DNA of 64,000 nt, from assembly GCF_016765675.1 (NCBI RefSeq), contig NZ_JAESWB010000005.1, positions 1 to 64,000 on the forward strand, given 5' to 3'. Under the pieces are notes generated by a model. It did not search any database and was not told where the DNA came from. It saw only the letters and a program-made list of their open reading frames with translations. The stretch comes from Neobacillus paridis. Its GTDB lineage: Bacteria; Bacillota; Bacilli; Bacillales; Cytobacillaceae. The translations under genes were made by a program, and so were the position numbers. Below, in pieces: positions 24,159-35,210 of this stretch (positions within the stretch are counted from its first letter, which is position 1; each line of letters begins with the position of its first letter).

Positions 24159-24503
24159 TTATTGCTCAATTGCATGAGAGGCTTCACTGTAATCCCAGTA
24201 TTTTAATGTATCTGTTCTGGAGGTAGGAATTTCTTCTTTAATATTGCCCTCTTTATCCTTATAAATTTCATATTCCTGATACGTTTCCACAATATAGCCG
24301 CCATCTTTTTCGGATTTTTCCAGTTTTTCTACCAGCTCCGGTTCATCTTTGGAAGGCTGGATGGCTGCCGGTTTAGCGACTACCGGCTGATCGGCTGTAT
24401 AGGTATAGTTAATATTTAAGAATGAGTACGGTGAATCCAAATAGGCGGCGGCCCCTAACGTCAGTAAAAGGCCTAATGCACTTATGAAAGTGGTTAATTT
24501 CAT
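24159..24503 (-). CDS. small secreted or membrane-anchored protein, unknown function
   Basis: This 114-residue protein has an N-terminal hydrophobic segment (LTTFISALGLLLTLGAAAYL) that may be a signal peptide or anchor, then a charged outer part rich in Glu, Lys and Tyr (EKLEKSEKDGGYIVETYQEYEIYKDKEGNI). A GGAGCC site precedes the ATG. I do not recognise a family. It is monocistronic, between the YyaL-like gene and an MFS transporter gene. Confidence 0.75.
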   Translation of the reverse strand: MKLTTFISALGLLLTLGAAAYLDSPYSFLNINYTYTADQPVVAKPAAIQPSKDEPELVEKLEKSEKDGGYIVETYQEYEIYKDKEGNIKEEIPTSRTDTLKYWDYSEASHAIEQ

Positions 24504-24564
24504 GGTTCCGGCTCCTTTTCCATTGAATCTTCGTACTCATTCTATGCTCGTCCGCGCCCAAAGA

Positions 24565-25722
24565 TTACACGTTTGAGGCACTTACTTTTGGCCGGAAAAC
24601 GAGAAATAGCCCAAAAGCTAAGATGGTAATGATCACGCCGGAAATATACGGTAGTCCCATTGCAATAGAATACAGCCAGCCGCCAAGAGTCGGTCCAATA
24701 ATCCGCCCTAATGAATCAAATGAAGACAAAAGCCCTGTCGAACTCCCGTGCCCGGAAGCGGAGGTTTTCGTCAGCAGTGCCGAGACACTGGGGCGGATCA
24801 CACCGTTTCCGAGCCCGAAGATCGTTAAATAAATGGCCGCAGTGGCAAAATTGTTCACCAGCAAAATCAACCCAAAGCCGATCGCCGAGACAATCATCCC
24901 GCCTTGAATGACGACGTTTTCTCCGTATTTTCGCGTCCATCTTCCGACTAATCCACCTTGAACCATGGCACTGCCAAAGCCCATAATCATGAAAATATAG
25001 CCCAGTTGCACCGTACCCAACCCTGCTTTTTTTGCTGCAAAGTAAGCAAACGTAGCTTCCAGTCCGGAAAGAGATAAGGAAACAAATAATTGCACAATGA
25101 ATAAAACCGTTACATGACTATTAAAGGCACTCAAGAATGACGGTTTTTCAGGTTCCGATTCATGGTTCTTCTGTTTTGATTCCTTTAATAGGATGAGAAC
25201 AAGAAATAAGGTAATCAACGATGAACCACAGGCAATATAAAACGGCATACTTAAGCTGATTTTTGAAAAAATTCCGCCAATCGCCGGCCCGAAAACGAAG
25301 CCTAATCCGGTTGCCGCCCCGACAATTCCCATGCCTTTGCCGCGGTTTTCTTCCGTGGTGATGTCAGCAACATAGGCCATCGCTGTTGGCATGTTCGCTG
25401 CTGAGAGGATCCCGCCCAAAATTCGGGCCACAAATAGCATCCACAGTGCAGTGGAGATCGCTTGGATAAAGAAAGACAGGGCCAGTCCGGCAATTCCGAT
25501 CATCATCACCGGTTTGCGGCCAATGCGGTCGGAAACATGTCCCCACAACGGGGCGAATATAAACTGCATCAGCGAATAGACGGACATCAGCAGTCCCAGT
25601 TCCGTAGGGTTTGCGCCAATTTCTTGAGCATAAAACGGCAGGACTGGGATAATGATGCCAAATCCCACCATGACCAAAAACATCACGATAAACAGAATCG
25701 GTAAAGCAGACTTTGTTTGCAA
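24565..25722 (-). CDS. MFS multidrug efflux transporter (DHA1 type)
   Basis: This 385-residue 12-helix transporter begins MQTKSALPILFIVMFLVMVGFGIIIPVLPFY. Motif A between helices 2 and 3 is GHVSDRIGRKPVM, and motif C in helix 5 is GAATGLGFVFGPAIGG, the antiporter signature of drug/H+ exporters such as TetA, NorA and Bmr. Start is TTG with AAAGGAGTGAG eight or nine bases upstream; no ATG is in position. The gene is monocistronic and no drug-binding regulator gene is adjacent, so substrate is open. Confidence 0.92.
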   Translation of the reverse strand: MQTKSALPILFIVMFLVMVGFGIIIPVLPFYAQEIGANPTELGLLMSVYSLMQFIFAPLWGHVSDRIGRKPVMMIGIAGLALSFFIQAISTALWMLFVARILGGILSAANMPTAMAYVADITTEENRGKGMGIVGAATGLGFVFGPAIGGIFSKISLSMPFYIACGSSLITLFLVLILLKESKQKNHESEPEKPSFLSAFNSHVTVLFIVQLFVSLSLSGLEATFAYFAAKKAGLGTVQLGYIFMIMGFGSAMVQGGLVGRWTRKYGENVVIQGGMIVSAIGFGLILLVNNFATAAIYLTIFGLGNGVIRPSVSALLTKTSASGHGSSTGLLSSFDSLGRIIGPTLGGWLYSIAMGLPYISGVIITILAFGLFLVFRPKVSASNV

Positions 25723-25923
25723 AGGATACTCACTCCTTTAAAACTCCAAATTAATGTTGATATTATATAAGAACACTTACAATTATCACTCAGCAAGGGA
25801 TGACAATGCAACCTGATATGAAAATTTTAAACGATGCGGGTAGTTTACGGATAGATTTTTGCCTGAGGGTAAACTAAACCGCTTCAATAATAATCTTACA
25901 TTCGGCGTATTTATCGAAAATGA

Positions 25924-25950
25924 GAAAAGACTCCCGGTGGGGGGAGCCTT
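25924..25950 (-). terminator. terminator of the ABC-F gene
   Basis: On the minus strand GGCTCCC / GGGAGTC is followed by TTTTCTC, just past the stop codon. Confidence 0.7.
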
Positions 25951-25952
25951 GA

Positions 25953-27506
25953 TTAACTTGATTGTTGTGCCCATTCTTCGACATTCCATACTTTTGTAAC
26001 CCAATCTGTATAAAAGTCCGGTTCGTGGCAGACCAAAACCACCGTTCCCTTATAGGCCTTTAGTGCCCGTTTCAATTCCGCTTTGGCATCGACATCGAGA
26101 TGGTTGGTTGGCTCGTCGAATAAAATCCAGTTGCTTTCCGTCATCATCAATTTACAGAGACGAACCTTTGCCTGCTCACCGCCGCTCAACTGATTTAACG
26201 GACGGGAGATGTGTTCATTTTTCAAGCCGCAGCGGGCAAGGGCAGCGCGGACCTGATGCTGGTCCATGTGCGGGAACGCGTTCCAGACATCTTCAATCGG
26301 AGTTACATGGCCGGCTTTGACTTCCTGTTCAAAATAAGAAGGGAAGAGGAAGTCACCGCGTTCTATTTTGCCGCCAAGAGGATCAATTTTTCCAAGCATG
26401 GTCTTTAACAACGTCGATTTACCGACACCGTTGCAGCCGATGATGGCCACTTTTTCACCACGCTCCAAGGATAGATCCATTTTTGGCAGCAGTGGGTGAG
26501 AATAGCCAATTTCTAGGCTTTCCGCCTCAAAAACAAACCGGCCGCTGCTGCGGGATTCCTTGAATTCAAACGTCGGTTTCACCGCAGTCTCCGGACGGTC
26601 AATCCGCTCCAACCGCTCCAATTGTTTTTGCCGGCTCTTGGCCCGTCCGGTGGTTGAATAACGAGCTTTATTCCTGGCGATGAAATCCTCTTGCTTTTTA
26701 ATAAATTCCTGTTGCTTTTCGTACGCATTTATATGTTGATTTTTTGTGATTTCCGCAAGTTCGAGGAATTTTTCATAGCTTGCCGTATAACGTGTCAGCT
26801 TGGAAAACTCCAAGTGAAAAATAACATTGGAGACTTGATTCATAAACTCGGTATCATGGGAAATTAAAATAAAGGCATACGGGTAATCCTTCAAATAAGA
26901 AGCAAGCCACTGGATATGCTCCACATCAAGATAGTTGGTCGGCTCGTCAAGCAGCAGAACTTTTGGCTGCTCCAACAGCAGCTTGGCTAACAGCACCTTG
27001 GTGCGCTGTCCGCCGCTTAGGGTGGCGACATCACGCTCCAGCCCAATAACATCCAATCCTAATCCTCTTGCTGCCTCTTCGATTTTAATATCCAATGAAT
27101 AAAAACCACTGGCATCAAGTACGTCTTGAATTTCTCCCATTTTTTCCAACAAAGCCTCGAGTTCCTCCGGTGAGGCCTCGGCCATTTTCATCGTTACTTC
27201 GGTTAATTCTTTTTCTTTTTCAAACAGGGGTAGGAAGGCATCGCGGAGCACATTGCGCATCGTTTTTCCCGGTGTCAATACCGTGTGCTGGTCCAGGTAG
27301 CCGTATTGAATTCCTGGTGTCCATTCGACCCGCCCGCTGTCATGAATTAATTGGCCGGTTATAATGTTCATTAATGTCGATTTGCCGACGCCGTTTGCCC
27401 CGACAAGACCGATATGATCCTCGGCTAACAAGCGGAAAGAAACATTTTTAAATAATGTTCGATCCCCAAATGTATGTGATAAATTTTCTACATTTAATAA
27501 ACTCAT
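25953..27506 (-). CDS. ABC-F family ATPase (YfmM-like)
   Basis: This 517-residue soluble protein has two ABC domains and no membrane helices. First: Walker A GANGVGKST, signature LSGGQ, Walker B LLLDEPTN. Second: GCNGVGKST, LSGGE, ILFDEPTNHLD. Between them is a charged linker (about 240-320, ITKNQHINAYEKQQEFIKKQEDFIARNKAR), the P-site tRNA interaction motif of ABC-F factors, which rescue or tune stalled ribosomes. The N-terminal SLLNVENLSHTFGDRTLF and length match B. subtilis YfmM. No ribosomal-antibiotic leader peptide is seen, and the linker is of housekeeping length, so drug resistance is less likely. Confidence 0.92.
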   Translation of the reverse strand: MSLLNVENLSHTFGDRTLFKNVSFRLLAEDHIGLVGANGVGKSTLMNIITGQLIHDSGRVEWTPGIQYGYLDQHTVLTPGKTMRNVLRDAFLPLFEKEKELTEVTMKMAEASPEELEALLEKMGEIQDVLDASGFYSLDIKIEEAARGLGLDVIGLERDVATLSGGQRTKVLLAKLLLEQPKVLLLDEPTNYLDVEHIQWLASYLKDYPYAFILISHDTEFMNQVSNVIFHLEFSKLTRYTASYEKFLELAEITKNQHINAYEKQQEFIKKQEDFIARNKARYSTTGRAKSRQKQLERLERIDRPETAVKPTFEFKESRSSGRFVFEAESLEIGYSHPLLPKMDLSLERGEKVAIIGCNGVGKSTLLKTMLGKIDPLGGKIERGDFLFPSYFEQEVKAGHVTPIEDVWNAFPHMDQHQVRAALARCGLKNEHISRPLNQLSGGEQAKVRLCKLMMTESNWILFDEPTNHLDVDAKAELKRALKAYKGTVVLVCHEPDFYTDWVTKVWNVEEWAQQSS

Positions 27507-27799
27507 TTTTGCTTTTTAATCCTCGCTTTGTTCATAAAATCAATCATTCTTTCATCATACTAAAATTTCCAACATACGACCAGATTTTTCAGCGGAAATT
27601 TCTCATTTTTATGCTGTTTTTTTATCCAAAATAGGTGTTATTAAGCCTATTTTGTTCCTAATCTTACTATCGCTGGATTTTCCGCTTAGAGAAAACGGCC
27701 CGTTTAACGAAAACTTAAAACCACCTGTGTTGTTATCATTAGCGGACTGGAGAGCTTGTACATAGGATAATAAAGAAAAGAGGGGGGAGGAAAATCGAG
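27507..27799. other. intergenic region with a 9-bp inverted repeat
   Basis: The only structure I see is CAAAATAGG (27627-27635) / CCTATTTTG (27646-27654), a perfect inverted repeat without T tract. The region also holds the two divergent leaders. No gene is visible. Confidence 0.5.
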
Positions 27800-27985
27800 G
27801 TGACGAAAAACCCATTTGGGGCTAACATTGGTACGGTTTCCGGCGGAATTGTCAATTTTGGCGGTGCCGTCACGATTGCACCGATTTCGGTTACCAGAAC
27901 AATCTCAGGTGCCGGTGGAGGAAATACTGGTTCGATTATTACTACGAATACCGGTTTTAGTATTTCTACTGGGACAAGGCCATAG
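27800..27985 (+). CDS. GerPA/GerPF-family spore germination protein
   Basis: This 61-residue protein contains the canonical GerPA/PF pattern: GTVSGGIVNFGGAVTIAPIS...TRTISGAGGGNTGSIITTNTG. GerP proteins of the spore coat allow germinants to reach their receptors. It differs from the three more divergent copies at 2540-3288 by keeping the NFG and GSGxxNTG elements. Start is GTG with GGGGGGAGG ten bases upstream. The gene stands alone here, not in a gerPABCDEF operon, as many Bacillus paralogs do. Confidence 0.87.
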   Translation: MTKNPFGANIGTVSGGIVNFGGAVTIAPISVTRTISGAGGGNTGSIITTNTGFSISTGTRP

Positions 27986-27992
27986 ATTTAAA

Positions 27993-28022
27993 TAGACGGA
28001 GCAAAATGAGACTCCGTCTAAT
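27993..28022. terminator. terminator between GerP gene and pbuX
   Basis: A 9-bp stem TAGACGGAG / CTCCGTCTA with 10-base loop lies between the two convergent genes. T tracts are short on both sides, so it may be a weak bidirectional terminator. Confidence 0.65.
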
Positions 28023-28035
28023 TTACTTGGTTTGG

Positions 28036-30069
<2,034 letters not shown>

Positions 30070-30127
30070 ATCATAAAGGTTAGGAAGGAAGTCCGCAAAA
30101 AAATCATGCGGAAATAATCTCATTACC

Positions 30128-30198
30128 CACTCATAGTCGGATCGTTTACGGCAATCCGGTAGAAACTTGCGGGCCCTATCCCCGCGATTATATGAGTG
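30128..30198 (-). promoter_or_regulatory. purine (guanine-class) riboswitch aptamer of xpt-pbuX
   Basis: The minus strand reads CACTCATATAATCGCGGGGA...CCGACTATGAGTG, the purine aptamer with helix P1 (CACTCAT/ATGAGTG), P2 and P3 loops with the conserved tertiary bases, and the core GACTATG, in which the specificity base is C, so it should bind guanine or hypoxanthine and not adenine. It precedes xpt-pbuX. Confidence 0.95.
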
Positions 30199-30223
30199 AA
30201 ACAATATTAAATTGAATAATGAC

Positions 30224-30252
30224 ATTATAAACAGAAGAAATCGTTAAATCAA
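30224..30252 (-). promoter_or_regulatory. sigma-A promoter of xpt-pbuX
   Basis: On the minus strand TTGATT (30252-30247) and TATAAT (30229-30224) are exactly 17 bases apart, about 26 bases before the aptamer. A PurR box is not evident. Confidence 0.85.
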
Positions 30253-30429
30253 TCATTTTTTTGTAAAAACCGAATACTGACTTAAAAATTATCGTTTTCG
30301 TTCGGGATTTGGAAGCCTTTTCATTCATTCAATTCAACAGTTTAATGAAAGATTGAATCACCATTCATTTTAAGGTAAGATTAATCTGTATGTATGTTCT
30401 GAAAATTCCAAACTTAGAGGTGAATTAGT

Positions 30430-31437
30430 GTGGCAAAAACAATTCCTGAAACATGGTGGAACAAATTAAGGTTGCCGGTAATTTCGGCGCCAATGTTTTT
30501 GGTGTCAGGCACCAAATTGGTTAAAAACTGCTGTCTTAATGGAGTAATCGGTTCTTTTCCGGCTCCGAATGCACGCCCGATTGAGGTGCTCGATCAATGG
30601 ATGGGAACGTTGAATGAAGAATTGAAGCTGGAGCAAGAAAAAGACCCGGAACGTAAAATTGCACCTTGGGCGATGAATATGGTCGTACATAGCTCCTACA
30701 GCCGCTTACAGGACGAACTGGCCCTAGTCAAGAAGCATAAGCCGCAATTGGTCATTACCTCATTAGGCAGCCCAAAGCAAGTGGTCGAGATTGTCCATGA
30801 ATATGGCGGGCTGGTATTTTCTGATGTCAGTGATGTGAAGTTTGCCCGGAAAGCAGCAGAAGCAGGAGTCGACGGCTTGATCCTCGTTGCCAGCGGGGCT
30901 GGTGGTCATGCCGGGCAAATTAATAGCTTCGCTTTTGTTGATATGGTTCGTTCCTTCTGGGATGGTATTATTGTGCTCGCAGGTTCAATTTCAACCGGGA
31001 AAGGAATTTTGGCGGCACAAGCGGCTGGGGCCGACTTGGCTTATATGGGAACGCGGTTTATTGTTGCAACAGAGAGTATGGCTAATGACGAATACCGGCA
31101 AATGCTGGTTGAATCGACACAGGAAGATATTATTTTGACAGATGCTTTTTCCGGGGTCCATGCAAATATGCTTAAGCCAAGTATCGAAAAGGCAGGACTT
31201 GACCCTGAGAAGCTGGTACGAAAAGATAGGGTCGATTTTGATGATATGCAAAAAGAATCGGCGGTGAAGAATGTTAAGGCGTGGCGCGATATTTGGTCGG
31301 CAGGACACGGGGTAGGCGCAATTGACCGGATCGAATCGGTCGCGGAGATTATTCAGCGGCTGGAGATTGAGTATAATGAGGCTCTTAAAAGAATAAATGC
31401 AAGTGCCGCGATTTTCACCGGTATTCCTGCGAAATAA
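30430..31437 (+). CDS. nitronate monooxygenase family protein
   Basis: This 335-residue FMN TIM-barrel enzyme has LPVISAPMFLVSGTKLVKNCCLNGVIGSFPAPNA at the N-terminus, the conserved His in ILVASGAGGHAGQ, and the phosphate region LAGSISTGKGILAAQAAGADLAYMGTRFI. It is of the class that includes proteobacterial and fungal nitronate monooxygenases and is distant from the protein at 9805. It probably detoxifies alkyl nitronates; substrate is inferred. Start is GTG after TTAGAGGTGA. The gene is monocistronic. Confidence 0.88.
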   Translation: MAKTIPETWWNKLRLPVISAPMFLVSGTKLVKNCCLNGVIGSFPAPNARPIEVLDQWMGTLNEELKLEQEKDPERKIAPWAMNMVVHSSYSRLQDELALVKKHKPQLVITSLGSPKQVVEIVHEYGGLVFSDVSDVKFARKAAEAGVDGLILVASGAGGHAGQINSFAFVDMVRSFWDGIIVLAGSISTGKGILAAQAAGADLAYMGTRFIVATESMANDEYRQMLVESTQEDIILTDAFSGVHANMLKPSIEKAGLDPEKLVRKDRVDFDDMQKESAVKNVKAWRDIWSAGHGVGAIDRIESVAEIIQRLEIEYNEALKRINASAAIFTGIPAK

Positions 31438-31495
31438 GTAATTGTGAAAGCAGTCTAAGAGATTAGGCTGCTTTTTTAATGCGTTCTAAACTGAC

Positions 31496-31610
31496 CGGAT
31501 GGTGGAGACGGGTAAAGTTAAATTTTTGACGGGTAAATCTTCCGTTCAGACGGGTAAACTCAAAATTTAGGCGGGTAAATCCTCAAAATAGATCAGATTC
31601 AAATTGGGCA
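31496..31610 (+). repeat. four-copy tandem repeat with GACGGGTAAA
   Basis: The word (G)ACGGGTAAA recurs four times with about 21-base spacing (around 31507, 31531, 31552 and 31573), separated by AT-rich spacers of unlike sequence such as GTTAAATTTTTG and TCTTCCGTTCAG. The pattern resembles the array at 7533 in period but not in sequence. It lies downstream of the nitronate monooxygenase gene. Confidence 0.8.
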
Positions 31611-31801
31611 CGCTAAATCGAAAAGAAAATAGGCAAATTTGTCCTCTTGACACGAACATTTTTCGAATAATATGATAAAGTATAAGTAGAAAATCCTTTT
31701 ATAATGCGGTATAGACTAATTTACACTGTCCACTCCAGATGGACAAATGTATTTTCTATAACGACAATGGCAGCTATTTTGATAAAAAGGAGGGTTTGAC
31801 G

Positions 31802-32992
31802 ATGTCAAGCCATATTTTGGAGAAATTTTTAAATGAAAACCTTGAGGATTTAAAAAGAAAAGGCCTGTATAACGTGATTGATCCACTTGAAAGCCCGAAT
31901 GGTCCCGTGATCACCATTAACGGCAAAGAACTGATCAACCTTTCATCGAATAACTATCTCGGTTTAGCTACCGATGAACGCTTGAAAAAAGCAGCAGCTG
32001 AAGCGCTGCAAAAATTTGGGGTTGGTGCTGGCGCCGTACGCACCATTAACGGCACGCTAAAAATCCACCTCGAACTTGAAGAAAAATTGGCCGAGTTTAA
32101 ACATACCGAGGCAGCCATCGCCTATCAATCTGGATTTAACTGTAATATGGCAGCGATTTCAGCCGTCATGGACCAAAACGATGCGATTTTATCCGATGAA
32201 TTAAACCATGCCTCCATTATCGACGGTTGCCGGCTTTCCAAAGCGAAAATCATCCGCTTTAACCACTCCGATATGGAAGATCTTCGTGCTAAGGCAAAGG
32301 AAGCCAAGGAGTCAGGGCAGTACAACAAACTGATGGTCATTACTGATGGTGTTTTTTCGATGGACGGAGACATTGCCCATTTGCCGGAAATTGTTAAAAT
32401 TGCCGAGGAATTTGACCTGATTACATATGTCGACGATGCCCATGGCTCTGGTGTTCTTGGCGATGGAGCGGGGACGGTCAAACATTTCGGCCTTTCCGAC
32501 AAAATCGATTTTCAAATTGGAACACTCTCAAAAGCTATTGGTGTCGTCGGCGGTTATGTAGCCGGTAAGAAGAATTTGATTGATTGGTTAAAAGTACGCA
32601 GTCGTCCCTTCCTATTTTCTACCTCTTTAACACCGGCTGATGTCGCTGCAAGTAAACGGGCGATTGAAATCCTGATGGAAAGTACAGAGCTCAATCAAAA
32701 ACTATGGGAAAACGGTGATTATTTGAAGAAGGGACTTAAGCAGCTTGGATTTAACATTGGCAATAGTGAAACCCCAATTACACCATGCATTATTGGCGAA
32801 GAAAAGATGGCCCAGCAATTCAGTCAACGCTTAATTGAAGAAGGGGTATATGCAAAAGCCATCGTTTTCCCAACAGTTCCTAAAGGAACAGGCCGTGTTC
32901 GCAACATGCCGACTGCTGCCCATACAAAAGCAATGCTCGACAAAGCGATTTCTATTTACGAAAAGGTCGGCAAGGAAATGAACATTATTTAA
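31802..32992 (+). CDS. kbl: glycine C-acetyltransferase (2-amino-3-ketobutyrate CoA ligase)
   Basis: This 396-residue alpha-oxoamine synthase uses PLP to cleave 2-amino-3-ketobutyrate with CoA to glycine and acetyl-CoA. The PLP Lys is in [16 protein letters not shown], with [10 protein letters not shown] and [12 protein letters not shown] before it. The ATG at 31802 follows AAAGGAGGG. It is followed after about 30 bases by tdh; the pair forms the threonine degradation operon as in B. subtilis. No T-box is visible in the leader. Confidence 0.96.
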   Translation: MSSHILEKFLNENLEDLKRKGLYNVIDPLESPNGPVITINGKELINLSSNNYLGLATDERLKKAAAEALQKFGVGAGAVRTINGTLKIHLELEEKLAEFKHTEAAIAYQSGFNCNMAAISAVMDQNDAILSDELNHASIIDGCRLSKAKIIRFNHSDMEDLRAKAKEAKESGQYNKLMVITDGVFSMDGDIAHLPEIVKIAEEFDLITYVDDAHGSGVLGDGAGTVKHFGLSDKIDFQIGTLSKAIGVVGGYVAGKKNLIDWLKVRSRPFLFSTSLTPADVAASKRAIEILMESTELNQKLWENGDYLKKGLKQLGFNIGNSETPITPCIIGEEKMAQQFSQRLIEEGVYAKAIVFPTVPKGTGRVRNMPTAAHTKAMLDKAISIYEKVGKEMNII

Positions 32993-33023
32993 ACAGAAAT
33001 TCAGATAAGGACGGGGAACATCG

Positions 33024-33986
33024 ATGAAGCGTATATTAATCACCGGGGCTTTGGGCCAAATTGGCTCGGAGCTGACCTTAAAGCTTAGAGAGCTATACGG
33101 CATTGACAATGTCATTGCCACCGATATTAAAAAAAATGACAGTGAAGCAGCCTTAGGCGGTCCGTTTGAAACTTTAGACGTAACTGATGGCAAAAAAATG
33201 GTGGAGATCGCCAAAAAATATCGGGTTGATACGATTATGCATCTGGCGGCGCTTTTATCGGCTACGGCTGAAGCCAAGCCGGTGTTTGCCTGGAATTTAA
33301 ACATGGGCGGGTTATTAAATGCTCTTGAAACCGCCCGAGAGGTAAAGGCCCAATTTTTCACACCAAGCTCGATTGGGGCATTTGGCCCATCGACACCAAA
33401 AGACAGGACACCGCAGGATACGATCATGCGTCCGACAACGATGTATGGGGTAAACAAAGTAGCCGGTGAGCTGTTGGCTGATTATTACTATCATAAATTT
33501 GCTGTCGACACGAGAGGCGTCCGTTTTCCCGGATTAATTTCTTATGTTGCCCTGCCAGGGGGCGGAACAACCGATTATGCAGTCGAAATATATTATGAAG
33601 CAGTAAAACATCGCCGCTATACTTGTTATATTGATAAAGGTACCTACATGGACATGATGTACATGCCTGATGCCTTAAATGCCATTGTTGACCTAATGGA
33701 AGCTGACCCAGCCAAGTTGATTCATCGTAATTCCTTTAATGTCAGCGCGATGAGTTTTGATCCTGAGGAAATTGCCTCTAGTATCGCCAAGTATATTCCT
33801 GGATTTAAGATTTCCTATGATGTCGACCCGGCACGGCAGAAAATCGCCGAAAGCTGGCCTAATTCCCTTGATACCACTGCTGCTAAAGAAGAATGGGGAT
33901 TTCATTACGAGTATGATTTAGATAAAATGACTGAGGATATGATTGATAAACTGCGCCAGAAATTCCACTATCGAATATCGGGCTAA
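33024..33986 (+). CDS. tdh: L-threonine 3-dehydrogenase (SDR type)
   Basis: This 320-residue extended short-chain dehydrogenase has the NAD-binding ILITGALGQIGSELTLKL, the catalytic YxxxK as MYGVNKVAGE, and the substrate region SIGAFGPSTP. It is the epimerase-like L-threonine dehydrogenase found in B. subtilis and animals, not the zinc alcohol-dehydrogenase type of E. coli. Its product, 2-amino-3-ketobutyrate, is the substrate of the upstream kbl product. The operon ends at the shared terminator with selD. Confidence 0.94.
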   Translation: MKRILITGALGQIGSELTLKLRELYGIDNVIATDIKKNDSEAALGGPFETLDVTDGKKMVEIAKKYRVDTIMHLAALLSATAEAKPVFAWNLNMGGLLNALETAREVKAQFFTPSSIGAFGPSTPKDRTPQDTIMRPTTMYGVNKVAGELLADYYYHKFAVDTRGVRFPGLISYVALPGGGTTDYAVEIYYEAVKHRRYTCYIDKGTYMDMMYMPDALNAIVDLMEADPAKLIHRNSFNVSAMSFDPEEIASSIAKYIPGFKISYDVDPARQKIAESWPNSLDTTAAKEEWGFHYEYDLDKMTEDMIDKLRQKFHYRISG

Positions 33987-34025
33987 AAAAACAGCGAAGC
34001 AACTGACGCTTCGCTGTTATCTTTT
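33986..34025. terminator. bidirectional terminator between tdh and selD
   Basis: AACAGCGAAGC / GCTTCGCTGTT (11 bp, 7-base loop) with an A run on one side and ATCTTTT on the other. The selD stop codon lies at the stem foot. Confidence 0.9.
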
Positions 34026-35069
34026 AACATAGATCCATTTATCTTGTTTTTCCAAAACGCGCCCGACAATAGCCGCTTGGGCAATTCCCTTTGACCGAAG
34101 TTGCTGCACATATTGTTCAGCTTCTGCTTCCAGAAGCGAAACCAGCAGCCCGCCTGATGTAACGGCGTCACATAAGACTAATTGCTCCTCAGGCAAAATG
34201 TCCTCATAAACGATATCATTTTGGAGCCATTTGTGATTGGATTTCGAACCGCCCGGAACAACACCATTTTTCGCTAATTCCACCGTACCGTTAAGGAGCG
34301 GTACCTGAGAGAATGAAATTTCGAAACTAACATCACTCCCGCGGGCCATTTCGCTGCCATGACCGAGCAGGCCAAATCCGGTTACATCGGTAACAGCATG
34401 CGGCTGGAAGGCTGATAAGGTTTCGGCAGCTATTTTATTGAGCATCGCCATCGTTTCGGTAACGAGTTGCTCCTGCTCGGCTGTAACCGCACCTCGCTTT
34501 ATTCCGGTAGTCAAGATGCCGACTCCAATCGGCTTTGTTAACACAAGAGCATCACCTGGTTTGGCACCAACATTTTTCCATACTTTTTCCGGATGAACAA
34601 TACCTGTGACGGAGAGGCCAAACTTTGGTTCCTGGTCGTCGACTGAATGTCCGCCGACCGTCACGGCTCCTGCTTCTTTGACTTTATCAGCAGCCCCGCG
34701 TAATATTTCCACCAGCATGTCTGGACCGAGCTTTTGAATCGGATATCCGACAATGTTGAGAACAGTTTTTGGCTCACCGCCCATGGCATATACATCACTC
34801 AAGGCATTGGCAGCCGCAATTTGTCCAAACATATAGGGATCATCCACCACTGGTGTAAAATAATCAACCGTTTGGATGAGAGCAATGTCATCAGTTAATT
34901 GGTATACCCCGGCGTCATCACTTGTCTCGTTGCCAACAAGCAATTCCGGAACTGGATCTTGTTTTGGTAACTGACGCAAAACTTGCGTCAAGTCCTCAGG
35001 ACCAATTTTGCAGCCTCAACCGGCTTTTGTTGATAATGAGGTTAGGCGGATTTTCTCTTGTTCACTCAT
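34017..35069 (-). CDS. selD: selenide, water dikinase (selenophosphate synthetase), Sec-containing
   Basis: SelD makes selenophosphate from selenide and ATP for Sec and selenouridine synthesis. With the UGA at 35018-35016 read as Sec the protein has 350 residues: MSEQEKIRLTSLSTKAG-U-GCKIGPEDL..., Sec at position 18, where other SelDs have Cys or Sec, and the essential Lys at 21. A GGAGGTG site precedes the ATG at 35069. Without Sec decoding only a truncated form starting past the active site would be called. Downstream parts VQTVDYFTPVVDDPYMFG, GGHSVDDQEPKFG and TDVTGFGLLGHG are the ATP/Mg region. A hairpin TGACGCAA-GTT-TTGCGTCA follows the UGA by 25 bases. Divergent from the SelW-like gene. 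Confidence 0.95.
34972..34990 (-). promoter_or_regulatory. putative SECIS hairpin of selD
   Basis: On the minus strand TGACGCAA-GTT-TTGCGTCA forms a perfect 8-bp stem with a GTT loop, 25 bases after the UGA. A smaller hairpin GTCC-TGA-GGAC begins 13 bases after the UGA and is an alternative. Both meet the usual bacterial distance of loop to UGA. Confidence 0.55.
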
Positions 35070-35137
35070 TTTGTACACCTCCAATACTTAGTAGTATACC
35101 TTTTTCAGTTTAAAACCGCACGAGTCAAGCAAAGGAT

Positions 35138-35166
35138 TTGCAAACCAAGATTGGCTGAGATAGAAT
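35138..35166 (+). promoter_or_regulatory. promoter of the SelW-like gene
   Basis: TTGCAA (35138-35143) and TAGAAT (35161-35166) are 17 bases apart, 44 bases before the TTG start, in the divergent selD / SelW-like spacer. Confidence 0.6.
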
Positions 35167-35210
35167 ATTTTAAACCAAATAGATATTGTTTTAAAATGGA
35201 GGTCTTTATC

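Noticed and set aside
25786-26004. Minus-strand frame of 72 codons overlapping the ABC-F gene end
   Set aside because: It overlaps the terminator and coding region of the ABC-F gene and has no ribosome site.
31496-31610. CRISPR array
   Set aside because: Repeats are only about 9-10 bases, spacers about 12, and no cas genes are near. The same holds for 7533-7617.
31670-31801. T-box leader before kbl-tdh
   Set aside because: No T-box sequence or terminator/antiterminator pair is present.
34017-34991. selD as a 324-residue protein starting at a Leu/TTG codon past the UGA
   Set aside because: This lacks the active-site segment and has no ribosome site; the upstream start with a UGA codon fits the family fully.
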